Source: CAWGCA01 sp963820955 (GTDB lineage: Bacteria; Pseudomonadota; Gammaproteobacteria; Chromatiales; Chromatiaceae). From it: 64,000 nucleotides of DNA. The stretch lies in contig CAWGCA010000032.1 of the NCBI GenBank assembly GCA_963820955.1, positions 1-64,000 of the forward strand, written 5' to 3'. This document shows positions 33,921 through 43,248 of the stretch, piece by piece (the stretch's first letter is position 1; the number at the start of each line of letters is the position of its first letter). Below the pieces are notes generated by a model. The model was not told where the DNA came from. It saw only the letters and a list, made by a program, of their open reading frames with translations, and ran no database searches. A program made the translations under genes and the position numbers.

Positions 33921-34502
33921 TCAGCCGGCGAAGTTACCCGCAACGAAATCCCAGTTGATCAGCTTCCATACCTCTTCCAGATACTTCGGGCGGGCGTTGC
34001 GGAAGTCGATGTAATAGGCGTGCTCCCAGACGTCGATCGTCAGCAGCGGCGTTTTGCCATCGGTCATGGGGTTACCGGCATTGGAGGTGTTGATTATCTC
34101 GACGCTGCCGTCACTGTTCTTCACCAGCCAGGTCCAGCCGGAGCCGAAGTTGGTGGCGCCGGAGGTTGCGAACTTCTGTTTGAACTCATCGAATGAGCCG
34201 AAGGCTGCGTTGATGGCATCCGCCAGGGCGCCGCTGGGGGCACCGCCGCCGTTGGGAATCAGGCAATTCCAGTAAAAGGTGTGATTCCATACCTGGGCCG
34301 CGTTGTTGAACACCCCACCCGAGGATTTTTTGACAATCTCTTCCAGCGAGGCGTTCTCGAACTCGGTACCCGGGATCAGGTTGTTGAGGTTGGTGACGTA
34401 GGTCTGGTGATGCTTGCCGTAATGGTATTCCAGGGTCTCCTGGGAGATGGTGGGCTCAAGGGCGTTCATCGCGTACGGCAGGGCGGGTAGTTCGTGTGCC
34501 AT
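33921..34502 (-). CDS. sodB: Iron superoxide dismutase SodB
   Basis: A 193-residue cytoplasmic enzyme that dismutates superoxide to oxygen and peroxide. The metal ligands are visible at H27 (EYHYGKHH), H74 (VWNHTFYW), D157 and H161 (DVWEHAYY). The outer-sphere glutamine at Q70 (NNAAQVWNH) and the overall length are those of the iron type. It is monocistronic, with AGGAGA before the ATG, and converges on the DUF1501 gene. Confidence 0.96.
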   Translation of the reverse strand: MAHELPALPYAMNALEPTISQETLEYHYGKHHQTYVTNLNNLIPGTEFENASLEEIVKKSSGGVFNNAAQVWNHTFYWNCLIPNGGGAPSGALADAINAAFGSFDEFKQKFATSGATNFGSGWTWLVKNSDGSVEIINTSNAGNPMTDGKTPLLTIDVWEHAYYIDFRNARPKYLEEVWKLINWDFVAGNFAG

Positions 34503-34639
34503 GTTGTGGAATCTCCTGGTGTTGTGGCGTATCGGTTTGTAAAAAACCTAGCGGTTTACTTGGTAAAGTTGGAGGGAATTCTATTTCTTATGGCAGGGTA
34601 TTGCAACATCCACAAATAACCCTGTCCGAGAGCCAGGCG

Positions 34640-35308
34640 TCAGGGCAGGGCAGCCCGGTCAATCAGGATCTCTCCCCGCCCGGCTGGTATGATCCGGCTG
34701 GCGGGCAGATCCTCCCCCTGCCGCCAACGGTGAACAGCCAGTTGTTTTCCCGTCCCGGTTACCACAAAGATCAGCTGCCGGCAGTTGCCCAGGATCGCCG
34801 CACTCAGGCTGACGCGGTCAGGTGGGGGTTTGGGGGCGTTGTGGACCGGTAACACAGTTGGTCCCTCCGGGTGGTTTTGGCCGGGGAACAGGCTGGCGGT
34901 GTGGCCATCCTCGCCCAGGCCCAGCAGGACCAGGTCAAAGGGGAGGACGGCCTTCAGCTCTTCAGTATAATGCGCAGCCGCCTGTTCGGCGCCCAATTCC
35001 GCGGGGATTGGATGGACCTGGGCAGCGGGGATGGGAACCTTGATGCTCAGGCTCTGCGTCACCATCAGGCTGTTTCGCTCCGGGTGATCGGCAGGCAGGC
35101 ATCGCTCATCCCCAAAATAGAGATGCCAGTGCTCCCAATCGCTCTCCTGCTGCGCTAACAACTCGTAAGCCCTGGCAGGTGTGCGGCCGCCGGCCAGTAC
35201 CAACGAAAATTGCCCCCGTTGGTCAATAGCCTCTCTCGCCGCATCGATAATTCGCTGGCAAGTGGTCTGTGCGACGCTTTCGGCATCTTCGAGCAGGGTC
35301 CAGTCCAT
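34640..35308 (-). CDS. pgl: 6-phosphogluconolactonase
   Basis: A 222-residue cytoplasmic enzyme of the oxidative pentose-phosphate pathway, hydrolysing 6-phosphogluconolactone. FSLVLAGGRTPARAYELL is the sugar-phosphate-binding start, HLYFGDERCLP and LLGLGEDGHTASLFPG are the catalytic-site motifs. It is third after gnd and zwf on the minus strand. The start is an ATG at 35308 (or GTG at 35311). GGAG is too close to serve either well, and a repeat element ends only about 9 bases upstream, so insertion may have altered its native ribosome-binding site. Confidence 0.92.
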   Translation of the reverse strand: MDWTLLEDAESVAQTTCQRIIDAAREAIDQRGQFSLVLAGGRTPARAYELLAQQESDWEHWHLYFGDERCLPADHPERNSLMVTQSLSIKVPIPAAQVHPIPAELGAEQAAAHYTEELKAVLPFDLVLLGLGEDGHTASLFPGQNHPEGPTVLPVHNAPKPPPDRVSLSAAILGNCRQLIFVVTGTGKQLAVHRWRQGEDLPASRIIPAGRGEILIDRAALP

Positions 35309-35316
35309 CACTCCAT

Positions 35317-35394
35317 TCCATTGGAGATAGTGCCAGCCCGGAAACCGCGTGTTTCTCCATTGGAGATAGTGCCAGCCCGGAAACCGCGTGTTTC
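35317..35394. repeat. 39-base direct tandem duplication
   Basis: Two adjacent, identical 39-base copies (35317-35355 and 35356-35394), each beginning TCCATTGGAGATAGTGCC and ending ACCGCGTGTTTC. They lie directly before pgl. Confidence 0.9.
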
Positions 35395-35505
35395 GTCATT
35401 CCGGCGGATGCCGGAGTCGTGGTGCAGGGATGCACCGTTTACCAACCTAAGGATGGAGTCCAATGAGTCACTGCATCTTCTGGATCCTGGCGAAGGCCAG
35501 GATGA
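35395..35505. repeat. REP-like palindromic intergenic element
   Basis: It starts GTCATTCCGGCGGATGCCGG and ends GGCGAAGGCCAGGATGAC. Three hairpins are visible: CCGGC / GCCGG, GGTGCA / TGCACC and CCTGGC / GCCAGG. The outer GTCAT / ATGAC ends are inverted. This is the general form of mobile palindromic repeats common between proteobacterial genes. It lies between zwf and pgl. Confidence 0.75.
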
Positions 35506-35552
35506 CACGGGCTTTCGAGCCTGTGTTTCTCGGACACTAGATAGTTGCCAGG

Positions 35553-37037
35553 TCACTTTTGCTCCGGGGTCAGGCTGTGACGCCACTCATGTTCCTCTTT
35601 CTCGAACAACCGGCGGCTTTCTTTGGGCCCCCAGCTTCCCGCCGGGTAGGTATGGATAAAATCCCGCTCCATAGACCAGACTCGGAGCACCGGGTCGACT
35701 ACCTGCCAGGCGTACTCGACCTCATCGTAGCGGAGGAACAGGGATCGGTCCCCGTCGATGACATCCAGCAGCAGCTCCTCGTAGGCGTCGGTCAGGTCGT
35801 CATTGGCATTTCGCAGACTTGCGTCGAGGCTGGTCTGGCGGGTTCGCATCTCCAGCCCCGGCTCCTTTACCGTCATCTCCATACGCAGACACTCGCAGGG
35901 TTGAATCCCGAGCAATACCCAATTCTGACGTATACGTTCCACCTGGGTGCCGCGGAAAAACTGCTGCGGCGGGTGACGGAAGCAGATGGATACCATGGAT
36001 TGACCCTCCGCCATCCGCTTACCGGTACGCAGATAAATAGGGACACCCCGCCAGCGCCAATTGTCGATATAGAGTTTCAGAGCGGCGTAGGTCTCGTTCA
36101 CGCTGTCGGCGGGAATATTGGGCTCCTGCAGGTAACCCGGGACCTTTTCTTCGCCCACCAGGCCTTCGCTGTACTGGGCCCGGAAGGCGTGGGCGTGGAC
36201 TGCGCTGGGTGAGATCCGTCGCACCGATTTCAGGACCTTGACCTTTTCGTCGCGCAGAGACTCCGCGTCCATCGCGGCGGGGGGCTCCATCGCGACCAGG
36301 GCCAGCAACTGCAGCAGATGGCTCTGGATCATGTCGCGCATGGCCCCAGCCCCGTCGTAAAAGTGTGCCCGGCTACCCACGCCAAGGGTCTCGGAATGGG
36401 TGATCTGGATATGGTCGATATAGTTGCGGTTCCAGAGCGGCTCCATCATGGTGTTGGCGAAACGGAACACCAGCACATTTTGTACTGTGCCCTTTCCCAG
36501 ATAGTGGTCGATGCGGTAGACCTGATCCTCCCGCAGGTAGCGGCCGATTCTCCGCTGCAGGGCCTGGGCACTCTCCAGGTCGTAGCCGAACGGCTTTTCG
36601 ATCACCACCCGTTTCCAGCCACCCTGCTCTTCCAGCAGCTGGGCGTTATGCAGCTGTTCGACCACGATGCCGAATTCCGCCGGGCTGATGGCCATGTAGA
36701 AGGCGATATTGTCCGGGAAGTCATGGGAACCCGCGATATAGTCCCGCAGCCCCGGGTACATCCCCGAGTCATTGAGATCGCCCTGGAAGTAATCAAGCCG
36801 GGCCGCGAAACGCTCGAAGATATCCTCATCGAGCCGCCCGCGGGCCTTGGCCTGGACCCATTCCCGGGCCTCTGATGCGAAATGTGCCCGGTCCCACGGC
36901 CTGCGGCCGAGGGCCAGGATGCGGGTGCCCTCCGGGATTTTCCCGGCCGCCTCCAGGTGGTAGAGGGCGGGCATCAGCTTGACCCGGGACAGGTTGCCGG
37001 TGGAGCCGAATATCACGTAGGTGCAGGATTGCGTCAT
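35553..37037 (-). CDS. zwf: Glucose-6-phosphate 1-dehydrogenase
   Basis: A 494-residue cytoplasmic NAD(P)+ enzyme that makes 6-phosphogluconolactone. VIFGSTGNLSRVKLMPALY is the nucleotide-binding start, RVVIEKPFGYDL and RIDHYLGKGTVQN carry the substrate-binding lysine and the catalytic histidine, and length is standard. I chose the second of two in-frame ATGs (37037) because GGGGAG abuts the first (37043) with no spacing but is 6 bases from the second. It begins within 16 bases of the gnd stop; the repeat element separates it from pgl. Confidence 0.94.
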   Translation of the reverse strand: MTQSCTYVIFGSTGNLSRVKLMPALYHLEAAGKIPEGTRILALGRRPWDRAHFASEAREWVQAKARGRLDEDIFERFAARLDYFQGDLNDSGMYPGLRDYIAGSHDFPDNIAFYMAISPAEFGIVVEQLHNAQLLEEQGGWKRVVIEKPFGYDLESAQALQRRIGRYLREDQVYRIDHYLGKGTVQNVLVFRFANTMMEPLWNRNYIDHIQITHSETLGVGSRAHFYDGAGAMRDMIQSHLLQLLALVAMEPPAAMDAESLRDEKVKVLKSVRRISPSAVHAHAFRAQYSEGLVGEEKVPGYLQEPNIPADSVNETYAALKLYIDNWRWRGVPIYLRTGKRMAEGQSMVSICFRHPPQQFFRGTQVERIRQNWVLLGIQPCECLRMEMTVKEPGLEMRTRQTSLDASLRNANDDLTDAYEELLLDVIDGDRSLFLRYDEVEYAWQVVDPVLRVWSMERDFIHTYPAGSWGPKESRRLFEKEEHEWRHSLTPEQK

Positions 37038-37052
37038 AGCCATCTCCCCGTC

Positions 37053-38501
37053 TCAGACGTCATAGGTGGAGGAGGACGCCGCGCCGCCGCTGCCAATCCA
37101 GTCGGTGTGGAAATACTCTCCCCGCGGACTGTCGACCCGCTCGTAGGTGTGGGCGCCGAAGTAGTCCCGCTGGGCCTGCAGCAGATTGGCCGGCAGCCGC
37201 CCGCGGCGGTAGCCGTCGAAGAAGGCGAGGGCCGAGCCGAAGGCGGGCAGGGGGATGCCCAGCTCTATGCCCAGACTGGCGGCCCGACGCCAGCCCGACT
37301 CCGCCTGTTTCAGCGCCTGGACGAAGAAATCATCAAGCAACAGGTTTTCCAGTGCCGGGTTGTTACTGAATGCGGTTTTTATGTTGCCGAGAAAGCGGCT
37401 GCGGATGATGCAGCCGCCGCGCCACATGAGGGCAATGTCCCCATACTGGAGTTTCCATCCATACTCTGCCGCGGCCTCCCGCATCAGCATATAACCCTGG
37501 GCATAGGAGACGATTTTGGAGGCATAGAGGGCGTCGTGGATGTCGGCGATACAGGCGTCCCTGTCCCCCTGAAACTGCGCATCCGGAAGACCGAACAGGG
37601 ACTCCGCGCGCTCCCGCTCCGGTTTGAGGGCAGAGAGGCAGCGGGCGAACACCGCCTCGCCGATCAGGGTCAGGGGCACGCCCAGGTCCAGGGCGCTGAT
37701 CCCGGTCCATTTGCCGGTGCCTTTCTGGCCCGCCGAATCGAGGATTTTGTCGACCAGCGGCTCCCCATCCTCGTCCCTCACCCCCAGGATGTTGGCGGTG
37801 ATTTCGATCAGATAGGAGTCGAGCACACCCTGGTTCCAGTCGGCGAACACTGTCTGGATCTCGTCCGTTGAAAGCCCCAGTCCCTGGCGCATCAATTGAT
37901 AGGCCTCGCTGATTAGCTGCATGTCACCGTATTCGATGCCGTTATGCACCATTTTGACGTAGTGTCCGGCGCCGGCCTCGCCAACCCACTGGCAGCAGGG
38001 TTCCCCCTCTACCTGGGCGGCAATGGACTGGAGTATCGGTTTTACCTCCGGCCAGGCCTCGCGTTCGCCCCCGGGCATAATGGATGGCCCGTGGCGGGCA
38101 CCTTCTTCGCCGCCCGAGATACCGCAGCCGATAAAGTGGATCCCCTGCTCCGTCAGTTGCTCCCAGCGCCGGTTGCTGTCGGTAAAGCGTGAGTTGCCGC
38201 CGTCCAGGATGATGTCTCCGGGTTCCAGATGGGGCAGCAACTGGGCGATGAATTGATCCACCGGGTCACCGGCCCTCACCATCAGGATGATCTTGCGTGG
38301 CCGGCTGAGGCTGGCGGTCAGCTCGGGGATGGAATAGGTGCCAATGATCTCAGATCCCGAGGCCGGGCCTTGAACAAAGGCATCGGTTTTTCCTCGGGTC
38401 CGGTTGTAGACCGCGACCCGGTAGCCGTGGTCGTTCATGTTGAGGGCCAGGTTCTGGCCCATGACGGCGAGGCCGATCAATCCGATATCCGCCTGGGGCA
38501 T
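37053..38501 (-). CDS. gnd: 6-phosphogluconate dehydrogenase, decarboxylating
   Basis: A 482-residue NADP+ enzyme that converts 6-phosphogluconate to ribulose 5-phosphate. IGLIGLAVMGQNLALNM is the Rossmann motif, ILDGGNSRFTDS and GCGISGGEEGARHGPSIMPGG are substrate and catalytic motifs, and KMVHNGIEYGDMQ carries the catalytic lysine. The start at 38501 has AAAGGAG 6 bases upstream; the frame extends eight codons further. It is first in gnd-zwf-pgl, and divergent from the amidotransferase gene. Confidence 0.95.
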   Translation of the reverse strand: MPQADIGLIGLAVMGQNLALNMNDHGYRVAVYNRTRGKTDAFVQGPASGSEIIGTYSIPELTASLSRPRKIILMVRAGDPVDQFIAQLLPHLEPGDIILDGGNSRFTDSNRRWEQLTEQGIHFIGCGISGGEEGARHGPSIMPGGEREAWPEVKPILQSIAAQVEGEPCCQWVGEAGAGHYVKMVHNGIEYGDMQLISEAYQLMRQGLGLSTDEIQTVFADWNQGVLDSYLIEITANILGVRDEDGEPLVDKILDSAGQKGTGKWTGISALDLGVPLTLIGEAVFARCLSALKPERERAESLFGLPDAQFQGDRDACIADIHDALYASKIVSYAQGYMLMREAAAEYGWKLQYGDIALMWRGGCIIRSRFLGNIKTAFSNNPALENLLLDDFFVQALKQAESGWRRAASLGIELGIPLPAFGSALAFFDGYRRGRLPANLLQAQRDYFGAHTYERVDSPRGEYFHTDWIGSGGAASSSTYDV

Positions 38502-38666
38502 GACAGCTCCTTTCGTTAACAACAATTCAGCAGGCGTTGAAGTATGGCATACTTTCTATGACCGGTTTAACCGCAGGCCGGCGGCACAGCCTCGTGATCC
38601 TTTGGGAGGGGTTCCCGAGGTAGGGTGAGACGTCCGGCAGCATGATTTTTAACGGGGAGTTCTGAG

Positions 38667-40463
38667 ATGTGTGGGCTGTGCGGGGAACTGAGGTTTGACG
38701 GCCAGGCGGCGGACCTGACCGCAGTGCAGCGGATGACCGGTCGGTTGGAACGGCGCGGTCCGGATCACGGTGGCAGCTACAGTGACGGACCGCTCGCCTT
38801 TGGTCATCGCCGGCTGGCCATCATCGATCTTTCCGAACACGCCAATCAGCCCATGGTGGATCAGGAACTGGGGCTGGCACTGGTCTTCAACGGCACCATC
38901 TACAACTATCCACAATTGCGGGAAGAACTGCGGGCTAAGGGCTATCATTTCTTCTCCGATGGCGATACCGAGGTGATCCTCAAGGCTTACCACGCCTGGG
39001 GAGAGGGGTGTGTGGAGCGTCTGCACGGGATGTTCGCCTTTGCCGTCTGGGATCAGCGGGAAAAGGTCCTGTTTCTGGCCCGGGACCGGCTAGGGATCAA
39101 ACCCCTCTACTATACGCGCGACGCAAACCGCTTTCGTTTTGCCTCCAGCAGTCAGGCGCTGCTAGCCGGTGGCGGCGTGGATACGGCCATCGATCCGGTG
39201 GGGCTGCATCATCAGTTCACCCTGCACGCAGTGATCCCGGCACCCCACACTATCCTGCAGGGAATTCGCAAGCTCTCACCGGGGCATACACTGTGGATTG
39301 ATACAGCAGGGAAGCCCCGCGAGCTGGGTTACTGGCGTTTTCCCGCCACCCGTCCCGATCAGCCCTTGAGCGAAGAGCAGTGGCTGGAAGCGATCCACGA
39401 CAGCCTGCGCTCGGCGGTGCAGAAACGCAATGAGATCGCCGATGTGCCGGTGGGGGTGTTGCTCTCCGGTGGTCTGGATTCAAGCCTGCTGGTGGCGCTG
39501 CTGGCGGAGACGGGGGTTTCGGATCTGCACACCTTTTCCATCGGTTTCGAGGACCAGCCGGAGGAGCAGGGTAGTGAGTTCGAGTATTCGGACCAGGTGG
39601 TGGCACGCTATGCCACCGATCACCACAAATTTCTGATCCCCAACGACGAGGTGCTGGGGCGCCTGCCGGAGGCGGTGGACGCCATGGCAGAGCCCATGTT
39701 TGGCCAGGACGCGGTGGCCTTTTACCTGCTGGGTGAACAGGTCTCCCGGAAGATCAAAGTGGTGCAGTCCGGTCAGGGGGCGGATGAGGTGTTCGGAGGT
39801 TACTTCTGGTATCCACGCATGATGGCGGAGACTGAGGGCACACCGGTGGAACGTTTTGCCAGGCATTATTTCGATCGGGATCACGAGGAGTTTCTGCATA
39901 CGGTCGCGCCTGCTTATCGGGGGGAAGATCACAGCTCACGCAGGGTAGCCGAATTGCTCGCGCAGCCGGAGGCCGACAGCTTCATGGATGCGGTGTTGCG
40001 GATGGATGTCACTACCCTGATCGTGGACGATCCGGTTAAACGGGTGGATAACATGACCATGGCCTGGGGGCTGGAGGCAAGGGTCCCGTTTCTGGATCAC
40101 CAGCTGGTAGAACTGGCCGCCCGTTGCCCGCCCGAATTGAAACTGCGGGACGGTGGAAAGTATCCCCTCAAGGCGATGGCCCGGGGGCTGCTGCCGGACT
40201 CGGTCATCGACCGCCCCAAGGGTTACTTCCCGATGCCTGCCCTGAAGTATGTCCGCGGACCCTTTTTAGACTTCATGCGGGGGGTGCTGGAATCCAGCGC
40301 CTGCCGCGAACGGGGCATCTACTCCCGGGCCTATGTCGATATGCTGCTCGCAGCCCCGGAGATGCATCACACCCGGCTGCAGGGAAGCAAGCTCTGGCAC
40401 CTGACGCTGCTGGAGTTCTGGTTGCAGAGAAATGTAGACCCTGTCGCCTATACTCCTGCTTGA
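38667..40463 (+). CDS. asnO: N-acetylglutaminylglutamine amidotransferase (asparagine synthase family)
   Basis: A 598-residue two-domain amidotransferase. The N-terminal glutaminase starts with the C2 nucleophile (MCGLCGELRFDG). The C-terminal synthetase has the PPi loop LLSGGLDSSLL and VVQSGQGADEVFGGYFWYP. The pattern MVDQELGLALVFNGTIYNYP, LHAVIPAPHTIL and DDPVKRVDNMTMAWGLEARV is that of the enzyme for N-acetylglutaminylglutamine amide, an osmoprotectant dipeptide, rather than AsnB. Its usual partner (Ngg, GNAT-ATP-grasp) is not next to it. The start has GGGGAG 9 bases upstream. Confidence 0.87.
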   Translation: MCGLCGELRFDGQAADLTAVQRMTGRLERRGPDHGGSYSDGPLAFGHRRLAIIDLSEHANQPMVDQELGLALVFNGTIYNYPQLREELRAKGYHFFSDGDTEVILKAYHAWGEGCVERLHGMFAFAVWDQREKVLFLARDRLGIKPLYYTRDANRFRFASSSQALLAGGGVDTAIDPVGLHHQFTLHAVIPAPHTILQGIRKLSPGHTLWIDTAGKPRELGYWRFPATRPDQPLSEEQWLEAIHDSLRSAVQKRNEIADVPVGVLLSGGLDSSLLVALLAETGVSDLHTFSIGFEDQPEEQGSEFEYSDQVVARYATDHHKFLIPNDEVLGRLPEAVDAMAEPMFGQDAVAFYLLGEQVSRKIKVVQSGQGADEVFGGYFWYPRMMAETEGTPVERFARHYFDRDHEEFLHTVAPAYRGEDHSSRRVAELLAQPEADSFMDAVLRMDVTTLIVDDPVKRVDNMTMAWGLEARVPFLDHQLVELAARCPPELKLRDGGKYPLKAMARGLLPDSVIDRPKGYFPMPALKYVRGPFLDFMRGVLESSACRERGIYSRAYVDMLLAAPEMHHTRLQGSKLWHLTLLEFWLQRNVDPVAYTPA

Positions 40464-40510
40464 GCTTGCTGCTATCCAATGAACCTTTTCGTACACAGGA
40501 GTGCTGTACC

Positions 40511-40960
40511 ATGATGTCTGTTGCCATCACCCTGCATCTGTTTGCAACCATCGTCTGGGTGGGGGGAATGTTTTTCGCCCATATGGCGCTGCGGCCGGCT
40601 GCCAGCCAGCTGCTCGAGCCGCCTCAGCGGCTGCCCCTGCTGCACGGGGTCCTGGGCCGATTCTTCCCCTGGGTCTGGATCTCCATTGTGCTCATCCTGG
40701 GCAGTGGCTACTGGATCTTTCTAGGAATCCTTGGCGGTCAGGCGGCGCTGCATGTCCATCTGATGCAGGGTACCGGCCTGTTGATGGTGGCTATTTTCTG
40801 TTTCATCTATTTTGTGCCCTACCGCCGGATGGGAACGGCCTTAAAGTCGGGAGATCTGCCGGTGGCCGGTGCCCGGATGGCACTTATCCGTCGCCTCATT
40901 GGCATCAACTTGATTCTCGGTCTGGGCACTGCACTGCTGGGGGTAGCAAGGCCGTTTTGA
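40511..40960 (+). CDS. CopD-like four-helix membrane protein
   Basis: A 149-residue inner-membrane protein with four predicted helices. It begins AITLHLFATIVWVGGMFFAH, whose histidines and W-GG pattern are seen in CopD and related small heme/copper membrane proteins. RRLIGINLILGLGTALL closes it. A copper or quinone/heme role is possible. It directly precedes the metal-handling cluster but is 140 bases from it. GGAG lies 9 bases before the first of two ATGs. Confidence 0.72.
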   Translation: MMSVAITLHLFATIVWVGGMFFAHMALRPAASQLLEPPQRLPLLHGVLGRFFPWVWISIVLILGSGYWIFLGILGGQAALHVHLMQGTGLLMVAIFCFIYFVPYRRMGTALKSGDLPVAGARMALIRRLIGINLILGLGTALLGVARPF

Positions 40961-41101
40961 CGCGCCTGTCTGTTTCTACCCTGCTTTTTATGCTGTTTGC
41001 TTTGCTGCGAATTTCGTTTACTCCAATTCCGCTTTATCGGTCACTGTTGTCTGTTGCGCTGCGACTGCCTCCATCACGCTGATTGGAAATGATGAGAGGG
41101 G

Positions 41102-41461
41102 GTGACTACAATCCGTCCCATGCAGCGGCCACTGAATCCCAGATATTTACTAAGGAAATCCGATATCGCTTTCGTCCTTATCGCTCTATTGATACTCCTG
41201 GTGGTTGCAACCCAGGGCCATGCCTATTATGGGCGTCTGCATTCAAAGTCGGCGCTGGATATGAAACAGGCCTTGGTTCGAAAACTTGGGCTGACCGACC
41301 TTTGTCTCTTCACCGAGGCCCGTTATACACGTCATTTGTCCCAGGCAGATCTGCACACCGCTTTTCAGGATCACCCCATGTCACTGGAGCACTTCCCGTC
41401 GGGGTCCCTGCTGGCGCCGCCTCAACTTTTAAAGCGAAAGTATGAAAAACTGGTTCCTTAA
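41102..41461 (+). CDS. Hypothetical single-span membrane protein of the metal cluster
   Basis: A 119-residue protein with one N-terminal helix (DIAFVLIALLILLVVAT) and a mainly extracytoplasmic domain of about 80 residues that ends FQDHPMSLEHFPSGSLLAPP. Family not recognised. The GTG at 41102 opens the frame; an ATG at 41120 is also possible. The last 20 bases overlap the permease gene, so the protein is probably produced together with it and may be an accessory part of the exporter. Confidence 0.65.
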   Translation: MTTIRPMQRPLNPRYLLRKSDIAFVLIALLILLVVATQGHAYYGRLHSKSALDMKQALVRKLGLTDLCLFTEARYTRHLSQADLHTAFQDHPMSLEHFPSGSLLAPPQLLKRKYEKLVP

Positions 41462-42575
41462 GCAGCGTTATCTGATCGATTACACGCTTGCCGCGCTGCT
41501 TCGCCGCAAGGGAAAAAATCTGAGTCTGCTGGCGGTCTATACCCTGGTGGTCTTTCTTCTGGTGTCGGTAATGCTGTTCAGCCACTCCATAAAGCAGGAG
41601 GCAAGTCATCTACTGCAGGCGGCCCCCGAACTGGTGGTACAGCGTATGGTGGCAGGTCGCCATGATCTCGTGCCGGCGGCTTACGTAGAGAAGCTGGGAC
41701 AGATACGCGGGGTCCAGAGGATAGAAGGCCGGTTATGGGGTTACTTTTTTGATCCGGTCGTTTCAGCCAACTATACCTTCATGGTCCAAAGCGATGAGCA
41801 ACTGCCGGCAGGGTACATTGTAGTCGGCGACGCTATCGCCAGGACTCGTGGCGCCAGTCGAGGTGACGTGCTCTCGTTTCGAGGTTACAACGGCCAGCTG
41901 TTCTCCTTTACCATCGACCACACGCTGAGTCACGATTCAGGACTGGTGAGTGCCGATCTGGTGCTGCTGAACGAGCAGGATTTCCGGGGTTTTTTTGGCA
42001 TTGCGGACGGTCAGTTTACTGATATAGCACTCACTGTGCGCAACGCGCGGGAGGTGCGCAAGGTGGCGGAAAAGGTGGCCCTGGCCCTGCCCGATACACG
42101 CCCCATCATGCGGGATGAAATTCTGCGCACCTACGAATCCATATTCAACTGGCGCGAGGGGATGATCCTGGTACTGCTGGTCGGCGGTGTGCTGGCCTTT
42201 GTCATCTTTGCCTGGGAGAAGGCCTCCGGACTGAGCGCCGAGGAGCGGCGGGAGATCGGTATTCTAAAGGCGGTGGGCTGGGAGACATCGGACATTATAA
42301 GAATGAAATTCTGGGAGGGTTTCCTGATTTCGCTCACCGCTTTTCTGTGCGGGTATCTGCTGGCCTATGGCCACATCTTTTTCTTCTCCTCGGCCCTGTT
42401 TGCTCAGGTGCTCAAGGGCTGGGCCGTGCTCTATCCAAGTTTCGCCCTGGTGCCCTATGTTGATGGACTACAGATCGCAACGCTGCTGTTTCTTACGGTC
42501 TTTCCCTATGCCGCTGCCACGGTGGTACCTATCTGGCGTGCTGCTATCAGCGATCCGGATACGGTGATGCGTTGA
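41442..42575 (+). CDS. FtsX/MacB-type ABC transporter permease
   Basis: A 377-residue inner-membrane permease. A first helix (NLSLLAVYTLVVFLLVSVML) is followed by a large periplasmic domain (about 55-240). Three helices close the protein, with the FtsX-type signature in EEREIGILKAVGW-like form (AEERREIGILKAVGWETSDI). This type does not pump through a channel but uses mechanical force on lipoproteins or periplasmic partners. The ATPase follows after 4 bases. The architecture parallels NosY/NosF and the Campylobacter P19-linked FtsX permeases. Confidence 0.88.
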   Translation: MKNWFLKQRYLIDYTLAALLRRKGKNLSLLAVYTLVVFLLVSVMLFSHSIKQEASHLLQAAPELVVQRMVAGRHDLVPAAYVEKLGQIRGVQRIEGRLWGYFFDPVVSANYTFMVQSDEQLPAGYIVVGDAIARTRGASRGDVLSFRGYNGQLFSFTIDHTLSHDSGLVSADLVLLNEQDFRGFFGIADGQFTDIALTVRNAREVRKVAEKVALALPDTRPIMRDEILRTYESIFNWREGMILVLLVGGVLAFVIFAWEKASGLSAEERREIGILKAVGWETSDIIRMKFWEGFLISLTAFLCGYLLAYGHIFFFSSALFAQVLKGWAVLYPSFALVPYVDGLQIATLLFLTVFPYAAATVVPIWRAAISDPDTVMR

Positions 42576-42579
42576 GACC

Positions 42580-43248
42580 ATGATCGAACTGCGCGCTATC
42601 CGCAAGGTGTTCAATCAGGGCAGGCACAACGAGTTCTGTGCCCTCCACGACGTGGATCTCAGCATCGGTGAGAATCAGGTGACGGTGCTGCGTGGACCCA
42701 GTGGCTCGGGAAAGACCACCCTGCTCAGCATCATCGGCTGTCTGTCCCGTCCGACTAGTGGCCGTGTCAGCCTGCAACAACGGGACATCTCCGGATTCAG
42801 TGAGCGTTTTCTGACCGATATCCGGCGTCACACCTTTGGCTTCGTGTTTCAGCAGTTCAATCTGATCAAAGGCATCAGTGTACTGGAAAACGTCATGACC
42901 CCGGCCTATCCGCTGGGCCTGGACTATGCGGAGCTGCGGCAGCGGGCCCTGGCACTGCTCGAACAGATGCAGCTCGGCCACCGGGCCTCGGCCCCGGTAG
43001 AGTGGCTTTCCGGGGGGGAGGCACAACGGGCCGCCATCGCCAGGGCGCTGATCAACGATCCACAGGTCATTATTGCGGATGAACCTACCGCAAACCTCGA
43101 CACCCATCTGTCAAAGCGGTTTCTGGAGATCGCGGAACGGCTGCGCGAGCGGGGCAAAACCCTGCTGTTGACCAGCCACGACCCCCTGGTCTGTGAATCG
43201 GCGGTAGTGGACCGGGTGGTTGAGATGCGTGATGGAAGATTAGTTTAG
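42580..43248 (+). CDS. LolD/MacB-type ABC transporter ATPase
   Basis: A 222-residue cytoplasmic ATPase. Walker A is GPSGSGKTT, the signature WLSGGEAQRAAIARAL, Walker B VIIADEPTANLD. The Q-loop FQQFNLIKG and switch histidine LLTSHDP are normal. The closest relatives by motif are LolD/MacB ATPases that pair with FtsX-type permeases, as in the gene just upstream. Its stop codon overlaps the GTG of the next gene by one base. Confidence 0.93.
   Translation: MIELRAIRKVFNQGRHNEFCALHDVDLSIGENQVTVLRGPSGSGKTTLLSIIGCLSRPTSGRVSLQQRDISGFSERFLTDIRRHTFGFVFQQFNLIKGISVLENVMTPAYPLGLDYAELRQRALALLEQMQLGHRASAPVEWLSGGEAQRAAIARALINDPQVIIADEPTANLDTHLSKRFLEIAERLRERGKTLLLTSHDPLVCESAVVDRVVEMRDGRLV

Noticed and set aside
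35317..35394. Possible CRISPR start because of direct repeats
   Set aside because: The two 39-base units are adjacent with no spacer and occur only twice.
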